A stretch of 11,904 nucleotides of DNA from positions 1-11,904 of the forward strand of contig CAYYQW010000098.1 of NCBI GenBank assembly GCA_964472505.1, in the 5' to 3' direction. The notes below the pieces were generated by a model. It saw only the letters and a list, made by a program, of their open reading frames with translations, was not told where the DNA came from and did not search any database. The DNA comes from JAYEIA01 sp964472505. GTDB lineage: Bacteria; Bacteroidota; Bacteroidia; Bacteroidales; JAADGE01. This document shows, one piece after another, positions 4,195 through 10,957 of this stretch (position 1 is its first letter; every line of letters starts with the position of its first letter). The translations under genes and the position numbers were made by a program.

Positions 4195-6912
4195 ATGGTT
4201 GAAAATAAAAAATTCCCGATAATTATAGCCGGTGTAATTCTGGGTTTAATTCTGTTAGTAGCTATTTTCAATAACACACCCGGGGAAAAACTGTCAAAAG
4301 CCATTGAAGCCATACCCGACAATGCCGGTATAATATTCGAAACCAAAGACATAGGCGAATTCATAGAAGTTTTACAAGCCAATAATGTATTGCTTTCCGA
4401 AGCCGAAAAATCCGAAAGTTTGAATCGGCTGATTGCTGAATTTAATTATACGGCAAACTTATACGAGACGAATAAAGACTTCAGAAAACTTCTCAAAGGA
4501 AAAGAATTTATTATTTCCGTACACCAAACGCAACAATACGAAGCATCAAAACTTTTTGTAAGTCCCATGACAAAAAACGATTACGGCAAATTAAAAAAAG
4601 TTTTAAACGAGCTGTATCCGGAAGCAAATAATAAAGAGATTACAAAATACGATGCTACAATTGTAAACTTTGTTTTACAAAATAATCCGGAATACGCATT
4701 CTTCATTTCCCACTATAATGATATGTTCATAATGAGCTTCAACAACGTTTTAATGCAAAGAAGTTTGAGAGCATTAAAATCAACGGCATCTATGGAGAAT
4801 AATGAAGATTTTATTGAAATGAGCCGCCTGACCGGAAAAACAGGGCACCGAATATTCATCAATTACGAAAACCTGCCTAAAGTAATTTCCAAACATTTGC
4901 ATAACAAAACAAGTACAATAGATTTTATAAAAAACTTTGCCGGTATAACCGGACTTGAAATTGATATCAACAATAATGAAATTCAACTGGACGGTTACAC
5001 TACGGCAAAAAATCAAAACAAGTACCTAAACATCTTCAACAAACAGAAACCCGGAGAAAACGATCTGCTAAATCGTCTGCCTTACTATACATCCTCTTTC
5101 ATTATAATGAATATAGGCGACGGTAAAGATTTTAAAAACAAATACGAAGTCCACTTATCAGACTTTAACAAACTTAAGTCATACCGCAGGGATTTAAACA
5201 ATTGGTATAAAAACAACCAAAAAGGGAAAAGCACGGATTTCTTTGAATGCATAAGCGGAGAACTGGCGCTGGTAAGCTTAGCCAAAACTTCCGACCAAGA
5301 TAATATGCAATTGATTTTCGCGGAAATATCCGACCGTCAAAAATGCAATGAATTTCTCAATGCCAATGCATTAAGCAATGATACAAGTGCCTATACCATT
5401 AGCGCCGGAGCAAAGCAATTTAAAGCTTATCCGTTCAACAATAATCATTTTTTTGCAACGGCATTCGGAGAGGTATTCAGCGCAACCGAACCCAAAGCGG
5501 CAGCTGTTAGCGACGATTATCTCATTTTTGCGGAATCGGCCGCCGTACTGGAAAGCTTTATGAAGGACTATGTAAAGAAAAGCCCCATTTCGGAAAATGA
5601 TTTCAGCAGAAGTTTTAATCGCGAATCAAATATTTTTATTTATACGGATATCTATAAAAGTTATCCGGTGTACAAAAAATATCTCAACGAACACGGTAAA
5701 GAACAAATTACTGCCGATAAAAATTTTTGGCGGAAAATTAGCGGCCCGGGAATTCAATTTCTGGCTGATTCAGAGCCCATATACACAACTCTGAAAATAA
5801 AACCGCAGATGAAAAGCTCCGGAAAACTGCAATCGGAATGGGAGTGTTCCCTCGATTCACCGCCTGTAAGCAAACCTTTTGTTGTAAAAAACCATGACAC
5901 CGGCGAAAATGAAATTTTCATACAATCGCAATCCAATACGGTTTATTTGATTAATAATAAAGGAGAAATTCTCTGGAAAAAAATTATTGATGCTCCCATT
6001 ATCAGCGAACTGTTCCAAATAGATTATTACAAAAACAATAAACTGCAGCTTCTGTTTAACACCAAAAACAGCATCCACCTCATTGACCGCAACGGAAACA
6101 ATACAGCTGATTATCCCATAGAATTTAAACATAAAGCCACCAATGGTATCTCAGTTTTTGATTATGACGATGACAAAGATTATCGCATATTTTTTGCAGC
6201 CGAAAATCAGGGCGTGTATTTATTAGACAAAACCGGAAGTACGGTAAACGGTTGGAATTTCGGTAAAACGGAAAATCCGGTCAAACAAAGCGTTCAATAT
6301 TTTCGATATGAAGGCCGCGACTATATTTGCTTTTTCGACAACAACAAGCTTTACATTACCAACCGTCGCGGAGAAATACGCGTAAGCCCGGATGCCGATT
6401 TTCCCATTGCGAAAAACACCGAAATATTCTTCGAAGAAAAAACCGAAACTTCTTTCCCGAGATTTGTGCTGACCGACCCTGCCGGATCGGTCTATTTTGT
6501 GTATCTTGACGGAAAAGTTAAACGTATGAAAACCGAAGCCCGGTCGGCCGGCCACTACTTTATGTATGAAAATATAAGCGGTGATGATTATCCGGAATTT
6601 ATCTATGCCGATGAAAAAACCCTTACGGCATTCAACAGAAATAAAGAGCAAGTTTTCAAGCTTAATTTACCCGACGAAATCACTCACAGATTATATACTT
6701 ACCGGTTTTCATCCACAGATATACAACTCGGAGTAATTACCGGTGATGCCAACAAAGTATATTTAATTAATAATAAAGGAGAAATACAAAACGGCTTCCC
6801 GGTGTACGGAAATACCCCGTTTTCTATCCGCACATTCAGCGGAAATGATCATTTTTCATTAATTGCCGGCAATAACTCTACCAAAATAATTAGTTACAGA
6901 CTTTACAGATAA
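4195..6912 (+). CDS. Membrane-anchored DUF3352-like protein with C-terminal beta-propeller
   Basis: This 905-residue protein begins with a hydrophobic segment at about 8-26 and no signal peptidase site, so it is probably an inner-membrane-anchored protein with its bulk in the periplasm. The segment after the anchor (EAIPDNAGIIFETKDIGEFIEVL) and its long beta/alpha body to about 560 resemble DUF3352-like proteins of Bacteroidetes. Two similar stretches, YNDMFIMSFNNVLMQRSL (174-191) and SDDYLIFAESAAVLESFM (439-456), suggest an internal duplication. From about 570 to the end I find seven copies of a short motif, typified by VYLINNKGEI, beginning at residues 583, 627, 674, 718, 765, 809 and 855, spaced 44-47 residues. 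That is the pattern of a seven-bladed propeller of the PQQ/FG-GAP kind. No catalytic motif is evident, so a binding or scaffold role is inferred. It is probably monocistronic, with its own promoter box and another before the next gene. Confidence 0.85.
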   Translation: MVENKKFPIIIAGVILGLILLVAIFNNTPGEKLSKAIEAIPDNAGIIFETKDIGEFIEVLQANNVLLSEAEKSESLNRLIAEFNYTANLYETNKDFRKLLKGKEFIISVHQTQQYEASKLFVSPMTKNDYGKLKKVLNELYPEANNKEITKYDATIVNFVLQNNPEYAFFISHYNDMFIMSFNNVLMQRSLRALKSTASMENNEDFIEMSRLTGKTGHRIFINYENLPKVISKHLHNKTSTIDFIKNFAGITGLEIDINNNEIQLDGYTTAKNQNKYLNIFNKQKPGENDLLNRLPYYTSSFIIMNIGDGKDFKNKYEVHLSDFNKLKSYRRDLNNWYKNNQKGKSTDFFECISGELALVSLAKTSDQDNMQLIFAEISDRQKCNEFLNANALSNDTSAYTISAGAKQFKAYPFNNNHFFATAFGEVFSATEPKAAAVSDDYLIFAESAAVLESFMKDYVKKSPISENDFSRSFNRESNIFIYTDIYKSYPVYKKYLNEHGKEQITADKNFWRKISGPGIQFLADSEPIYTTLKIKPQMKSSGKLQSEWECSLDSPPVSKPFVVKNHDTGENEIFIQSQSNTVYLINNKGEILWKKIIDAPIISELFQIDYYKNNKLQLLFNTKNSIHLIDRNGNNTADYPIEFKHKATNGISVFDYDDDKDYRIFFAAENQGVYLLDKTGSTVNGWNFGKTENPVKQSVQYFRYEGRDYICFFDNNKLYITNRRGEIRVSPDADFPIAKNTEIFFEEKTETSFPRFVLTDPAGSVYFVYLDGKVKRMKTEARSAGHYFMYENISGDDYPEFIYADEKTLTAFNRNKEQVFKLNLPDEITHRLYTYRFSSTDIQLGVITGDANKVYLINNKGEIQNGFPVYGNTPFSIRTFSGNDHFSLIAGNNSTKIISYRLYR
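5950..5969 (+). repeat. 20-bp direct repeat inside the propeller, copy 1
   Basis: A 20-base stretch encoding the INNKGEI part of the first propeller motif is identical to 6766-6785, which encodes the seventh. Identity at synonymous positions suggests a recent blade duplication or gene conversion, though AT-rich Asn/Lys codons make part of the match easy. Confidence 0.6.
6766..6785 (+). repeat. 20-bp direct repeat inside the propeller, copy 2
   Basis: Identical to 5950-5969; encodes the INNKGEI core of the seventh propeller motif (residues 858-864). Confidence 0.6.
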
Positions 6913-6936
6913 ATGGATTTTTAATTTTTTTTTAAT

Positions 6937-6944
6937 TAACTTTG
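6937..6944 (+). promoter_or_regulatory. Candidate -7 promoter box for the lipoprotein/DUF5723 operon
   Basis: TAACTTTG, followed by C, matches TA-N2-TTTG exactly in the gap after the propeller gene. A start near 6950 would give a leader of about 85 bases containing the hairpin at 6965-6987. A long T run (about 6923-6933) lies just upstream in place of a clear -33 element. Confidence 0.5.
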
Positions 6945-6964
6945 CTCATAATGATTTTGCAAAT

Positions 6965-6987
6965 ATATAGCTGTCTATAAGCTATAT
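6965..6987 (+). other. Leader hairpin before the lipoprotein gene
   Basis: ATATAGCT (6965-6972) and AGCTATAT (6980-6987) form a perfect 8-bp stem around a 7-base loop. There is no T run after it, and it ends 47 bases before the chosen ATG. It would lie in the 5' leader of the operon transcript if the box at 6937 is the promoter. Function unknown. Confidence 0.45.
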
Positions 6988-7034
6988 TATACAATCAGCA
7001 CAGTATTGGATCAAATAAATAAAGCTTGATACCC

Positions 7035-8258
7035 ATGAAGAAAACAATTACAATTTTGTTGGCATTGCTTATTATAAGCGCCGGTATATTTGAAGCTTGC
7101 AGAAAACCCGATGATTTTTTCCCGGAATTGGATAAAACCGAATTCTCTGAAAATTTTGAAGGCAGTTTTGCAGCACCGCTTATCGACACAGAAATATCTT
7201 TATTGAAATTTATACCCGAGGATGAATCATCAAACTTCTGGATTGAGGTAGATGACCAAAACTTAATTCACCTGAGAATGACCGGTGAAAATTTGGCCAC
7301 ACATCCGGTTAGCAGTATATTCCCGCTCTATGATTATCCGCTTGCAAGCGGCACCGAAATACAGATAGACAGCTTTGACGTAGTTGCTGAAATGACTGAT
7401 CTTGAGTTTAATAATGAAATGTTTGACGGAAATGTATATCTGGCCGATCCGCGCATAACAATTCTTCTAAACAACGAAATACCCATTGTAACATACTACA
7501 GACTCGATACGCTTGAAATGCGCGATTCAGATGATAACCCCATACTTCACAACGAATACACTAATTATCCCATATCAGCACCGGAAAACATGGGTGAGAC
7601 TGCAGAAGACTCAATCCTTATTGACAAAAATCGTGTACCGAGTCTGCCCGATGCTTTTTTCCCCGTACCTTCTTATCTAAAACTGCACGTTACCATAGGT
7701 AATCCGGAGGTTCAAACGCTGCCTTACGAACTCTCCGGAGACGAAGCCATATCGCTTACCGCAGACATAGACATTCCGACCGACCTGCGCATTGAAAATC
7801 TTCAAGTAAAAGATACCATGAATTTCATGGATCTGAGCGAAAACGAAGGAATAGAGAGTGTATCCCTTAAAATTAAATTCAACAACGGATTACCACTCGG
7901 TGCAATGACTCAGATATACATAGCCGATTCGCTCCAAAGCGGCGGTGCCGGAACAGTCATCGACTCACTTTTTACCGATACCGAAAACGAAGAAATCACC
8001 AACGAAGGCTGGCTTCTGGAATCGGCTCAAACGGATTCGGAGGGCATTGTAACAACCGGAACCGAAAATTTTCTTATTGTTACCCTTGATAAAGAACGCC
8101 TCAACAAGTTGCAAGAACAAAAGGCTTCCAAACTTATCGTTTCCACGAGAATTAATACCTATAACTCGGAAGCCGGAAGCTATGTAAAACTATTATCAAG
8201 CTATAAATTAGGACTTAAAATTGCAGTTAAATTAGACTTTGCCATTCAAAATGAATAA
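7035..8258 (+). CDS. Putative surface lipoprotein, unknown function
   Basis: I chose the ATG at 7035 (407 residues) over an in-frame TTG at 7026 because it opens directly on the export signal: KK, then the hydrophobic run ITILLALLIISAGI, then FEAC with Cys22 as the probable lipidated residue. The lipobox is unusual, with Phe and Glu at -3 and -2. Just after the cysteine comes RKPDDFFPELD, an acidic stretch similar to the lipoprotein export signals that send Bacteroidetes lipoproteins to the cell surface. The mature protein is acidic and strand-rich without membrane segments or a recognised catalytic motif; the early FAAPLIDTEISLLKF block recalls N-termini of other uncharacterised Bacteroidetes lipoproteins. 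The stop lies 31 bp before the start of the DUF5723-like barrel gene, so the two are almost certainly co-transcribed and may form a complex. I do not recognise a function. Confidence 0.8.
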   Translation: MKKTITILLALLIISAGIFEACRKPDDFFPELDKTEFSENFEGSFAAPLIDTEISLLKFIPEDESSNFWIEVDDQNLIHLRMTGENLATHPVSSIFPLYDYPLASGTEIQIDSFDVVAEMTDLEFNNEMFDGNVYLADPRITILLNNEIPIVTYYRLDTLEMRDSDDNPILHNEYTNYPISAPENMGETAEDSILIDKNRVPSLPDAFFPVPSYLKLHVTIGNPEVQTLPYELSGDEAISLTADIDIPTDLRIENLQVKDTMNFMDLSENEGIESVSLKIKFNNGLPLGAMTQIYIADSLQSGGAGTVIDSLFTDTENEEITNEGWLLESAQTDSEGIVTTGTENFLIVTLDKERLNKLQEQKASKLIVSTRINTYNSEAGSYVKLLSSYKLGLKIAVKLDFAIQNE

Positions 8259-8289
8259 TCGAAACAATAACATACAGAGCGACAGCATT

Positions 8290-9750
8290 ATGAAAAAAAC
8301 GCTATTCATTCTAATTCTCACCATCATCGGCATTCCGGCTTTTCAGACACTGAAAGCCCAAACTACGACTATGTACGGAATGAAACATATTCCGCAATAC
8401 GGCTACGACAATCCGGCACGACAACCCGCTTGCAAACTTTACATAGGCTTCCCGGCTCTCAACAGCGTAGGAACCAACGTTCAGTTCACCGGTCTAAGTC
8501 TTAACGACATAATTAGCCCCAACACGCAAAACGACAGCTTCCGTGTTGACTTGAATAATATTGCCGATGCGCTTGGAAATTCTAACCTTCTCGGTATTGA
8601 AAACCATCTGTCAATAATTGAGTTTGGATTTTCCTTAGAAGGCAACCAATACATAACATTCTCCGTTCGAAATAAAACACAACAATTTTTTAGCTTTTCC
8701 GATCAACTTTTGGATATTCGAAACGGCAACTACAAAACCGACGGAAGCCCGATTGTATTTGACCTTAAAGAACGATTCATAAACTACAACGAATACAGCT
8801 TAGGCTACTCCTATAAAATGCTCAACAACCTTACCATAGGCGGACGCTTGAATGTGTACAGCGGAAATGCATTTGTAAACACAAACAAGCTGAACATACA
8901 ATGGCATACCGGCACCGGAGAAGAAGAAATGTACCCGTGGCGCTGGGTTTCGGATGTTAATATTCAGGCAGCAGCCATACCCGACTGGGAAATTACCGAA
9001 GACGAAAACGGTGTAATGACCGGACTGGAATACGATGAAGAATTCTACAAAACAAAACCCGCACGCTTAGCCATGAGTAAAAACTTTGGTATGGGTTTGG
9101 ATGCCGGAGTAAACTACAGAATGTATGATTGGCTCAATCTTTCGGCAAGCGTAAAAGATTTTGGTTTCATAAAATGGAAAACCAACGCAAAAGAAATCAC
9201 CCAAAAAGGTGAATTTGAGTTTTCCGGTATTGATATTGCCGATTATTTCGAAAATATATCCGACTTATCGGACATTAACCTCGGTGATACCATTTTACAA
9301 GAATTTACCGACACCTTGCTGCAAGAATTTTTACCGGCTCAGACCAACAAATCATTTACAAGTTTTATGAGCAGCAAATTTTTTGCAGGTGCTGAATTTC
9401 ATGTAACCGATTGGCTTGATTTTGGAGCTCTTTACCACGGTATGCTTATAAACAAACACCTTTACTCATCCTTATCGGTTTCGGCCAATGCCAATTTTTG
9501 GAAAGGATGGGCAGTATCTCTAAATTACGCCATAGCCAACCGTGCATATAATAACATTGGAGTCGGCTTAGCCTACAAACTTGGCCCCCTGCAAATGTAT
9601 TTCATCACCGACAATATAGCTCCGGCTTTGTATATGTGGGATAAAGAATTTACGAGAGATCATCTTTACAACACAAAAAGTGTTAACCTCCATTTTGGAA
9701 TTAACTTTTTGTTCTGTGGTCCCAAACACGACTACGGACTTATGTTTTAA
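8290..9750 (+). CDS. DUF5723-like outer membrane beta-barrel protein
   Basis: The frame is open from an ATG at 8239, which overlaps the previous gene, but the ATG at 8290 is preferred because it starts a clean signal peptide (MKKTLFILILTIIGIPAF...KAQ, cleavage after Ala23) and avoids the overlap. The resulting 486-residue protein has an early NPAR element (YGYDNPARQPACKLYIGFPA), many amphipathic strands with aromatic girdle residues and glycine-rich turns (YRMYDWLNLSASVKDFGF), and a late MYFITDNIAPALYMW stretch before a terminal LHFGINFLF strand. This layout matches DUF5723, a Bacteroidetes family of outer membrane proteins resembling the FadL/PorV-type barrels. The chain ends LMF, with the Phe that BAM recognises. 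It lies between two lipoproteins, suggesting a barrel with lipoprotein partners. Substrate and function are unknown. Confidence 0.8.
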   Translation: MKKTLFILILTIIGIPAFQTLKAQTTTMYGMKHIPQYGYDNPARQPACKLYIGFPALNSVGTNVQFTGLSLNDIISPNTQNDSFRVDLNNIADALGNSNLLGIENHLSIIEFGFSLEGNQYITFSVRNKTQQFFSFSDQLLDIRNGNYKTDGSPIVFDLKERFINYNEYSLGYSYKMLNNLTIGGRLNVYSGNAFVNTNKLNIQWHTGTGEEEMYPWRWVSDVNIQAAAIPDWEITEDENGVMTGLEYDEEFYKTKPARLAMSKNFGMGLDAGVNYRMYDWLNLSASVKDFGFIKWKTNAKEITQKGEFEFSGIDIADYFENISDLSDINLGDTILQEFTDTLLQEFLPAQTNKSFTSFMSSKFFAGAEFHVTDWLDFGALYHGMLINKHLYSSLSVSANANFWKGWAVSLNYAIANRAYNNIGVGLAYKLGPLQMYFITDNIAPALYMWDKEFTRDHLYNTKSVNLHFGINFLFCGPKHDYGLMF

Positions 9751-9757
9751 ACGCCAA

Positions 9758-9787
9758 GCGAAAAATTTATTCGCCGATTTTTTTTTT
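9758..9787 (+). terminator. Weak hairpin plus T run, possible attenuator
   Basis: GCGAA (9758-9762) pairs with TTCGC (9770-9774) around a 7-base loop; after CGA comes a run of ten T (9778-9787). The stem is short, so it may end only part of the transcripts and lower expression of the second lipoprotein, whose ATG is 18 bases after the T run. Confidence 0.4.
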
Positions 9788-9805
9788 AACTTAAAAAATA
9801 GAAAA

Positions 9806-10591
9806 ATGTTACCTAATATTTTAAAATCAGTTACCGGATTCGCAGTTATTCTTTTAATCATCTTCAGCGGATGCGAAAAAACACCCGATCCGGATATTCA
9901 AACCGTTAAAGATCAAAGCAAAGCAGCCTTAGTTATTTCCGATGCCTTTGCGGTTTCAAACGGGCACAGCTCAGAGCAAAAAATGCTTTCCGAATATCCC
10001 GAATGCATGACCCACGCGTGGAATGAAACACGCGATACCTTAACAATTAGTTTTGACAACTGCACTTACAATGAAGTCCTGAGAAACGGAAGCTTTAGCG
10101 TAAGCTTTTCCGGAGAATGGGGACAAGGCGTAACGATGAGTATCGGCTTTAACAATTACAGCGTGGACGGAAACATAGTAAGCGGAAATCTTAGCGCCAC
10201 ATACGGCAGCATCGGCGAAGAAGGCCGAATTTTTACGGTTGAAGCCTCCGACATGAACCTTATTTTTCCGGATGAAAGCAGTGTTTCATGGAACTCCCTT
10301 ATTGAATACCAAATGACCTCCGGTTTTCTGACTTTCTTCAACCCGGCCGACGATGTATATATTCTCAATGGCAGCGGGCAAGGCATAAACAGAGAAGGAG
10401 AAGCCTATGAAACTCAATATAACAAAGTAGAACGAAGAGGCGATTGCAAATGGCCGGTAGCCGGTTCCATTACCATAACCAAAGCGGAGTCAGATCCTAT
10501 TGAAATAGATTTTGACCAAGACGGAGATGCCGAATGTGATAATATTGTACAAGTTACTCAAAGCGGAGTAAGCATCCAAGTTCAACTGTAA
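9806..10591 (+). CDS. Putative lipoprotein with DxDxDG motif, unknown function
   Basis: The frame is open further upstream, overlapping the previous gene, but the ATG at 9806 is chosen because the 261-residue product then begins with a clean lipoprotein signal: K7, hydrophobic VTGFAVILLIIF, and lipobox FSGC with Cys23. The EKTPDPD that follows is acidic and could direct surface display. The mature part is beta-rich with NGSFSVSFSGEW- and YSVDGNIVSGNL-like strands; it ends with a module GSITITKAESDPIEIDF, then DFDQDGDAECD at 235-245, a calcium-loop-like DxDxDG pattern with Cys244. Similar C-terminal DF-x-x-G-x-CDN endings are common in uncharacterised Bacteroidetes lipoproteins. It follows the DUF5723-like gene by 55 bp, with a weak hairpin/T run between, and is closed by a strong terminator, so it is the last gene of the operon. 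No function is assigned. Confidence 0.8.
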   Translation: MLPNILKSVTGFAVILLIIFSGCEKTPDPDIQTVKDQSKAALVISDAFAVSNGHSSEQKMLSEYPECMTHAWNETRDTLTISFDNCTYNEVLRNGSFSVSFSGEWGQGVTMSIGFNNYSVDGNIVSGNLSATYGSIGEEGRIFTVEASDMNLIFPDESSVSWNSLIEYQMTSGFLTFFNPADDVYILNGSGQGINREGEAYETQYNKVERRGDCKWPVAGSITITKAESDPIEIDFDQDGDAECDNIVQVTQSGVSIQVQL

Positions 10592-10604
10592 CAAAGCACT
10601 TTAT

Positions 10605-10638
10605 AAGCATACCGGCCTTTCGGTTGGTATGCTTTTTT
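10605..10638 (+). terminator. Strong intrinsic (Rho-independent) terminator
   Basis: GCATACCGGCC (10607-10617) pairs with GGTTGGTATGC (10622-10632) in an 11-bp stem with two G-U pairs and the tetraloop TTTC, followed by TTTTTT (10633-10638); AA at 10605-10606 can extend the stem into the T run. It starts 13 bases after the stop of the second lipoprotein gene and ends 16 bases before the next ATG. Confidence 0.85.
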
Positions 10639-10654
10639 ATAAAATTGATACATC

Positions 10655-10957
10655 ATGTTTTTAAAACGAACACCTCACAACGTATTTAATTATCAGCCCA
10701 TTTTTTATGATGAGCGAAAAGAACGCCGCGAAAAAAGTAAAAAAGAGGCGGAGGAAACCAAAAAATCAGAATATACACCCAAAATAAAAGGTGAATTTAA
10801 ACGGCAGTTTGAGCAATCGGCTCAGAAAAAGCAACGTAATTCAAGCTTACGTTTGTTAATTCTCATTGCATTTTTTGGCTTTATTGCTTACTATTTGCTT
10901 ATCCACAAAGACCTGATAAGCTACATGCTCAACTATCTGCTTCCCGAGCACCAATAG
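10655..10957 (+). CDS. Small single-pass membrane protein, unknown function
   Basis: The 100-residue product has a distinctive N-terminus FLKRTPHNVFNYQPIFYDERKE (residues 2-23), then a highly charged Lys/Glu-rich stretch (about 20-61) likely to be helical, one hydrophobic segment at about 66-83 (LRLLILIAFFGFIAYYLLI) and a short tail ending PEHQ. With a strongly basic segment just before the membrane span, the positive-inside rule puts the N-terminal domain in the cytoplasm. The FNYxPxYYD-type start recalls short uncharacterised proteins that I believe are widespread in Bacteroidetes, so this looks like a real conserved gene. The ATG at 10655 is only 16 bases after a strong terminator, leaving almost no room for a promoter of its own. 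Its TAG stop abuts the ribF stop on the other strand. Confidence 0.75.
   Translation: MFLKRTPHNVFNYQPIFYDERKERREKSKKEAEETKKSEYTPKIKGEFKRQFEQSAQKKQRNSSLRLLILIAFFGFIAYYLLIHKDLISYMLNYLLPEHQ

Noticed and set aside
6223..6651. Reverse-strand ORF of 142 residues
   Set aside because: It lies entirely inside the propeller gene, where the repeat spacing supports the + strand frame.
8239..8289. Start of the barrel gene at 8239
   Set aside because: The extra 17 residues are polar and precede a complete signal peptide; the ATG at 8290 also avoids overlap with the upstream gene.
9680..9805. Upstream extension of the second lipoprotein frame to an ATG at 9680
   Set aside because: It would overlap the barrel gene by 71 bases and bury the lipoprotein signal peptide 42 residues inside the protein.
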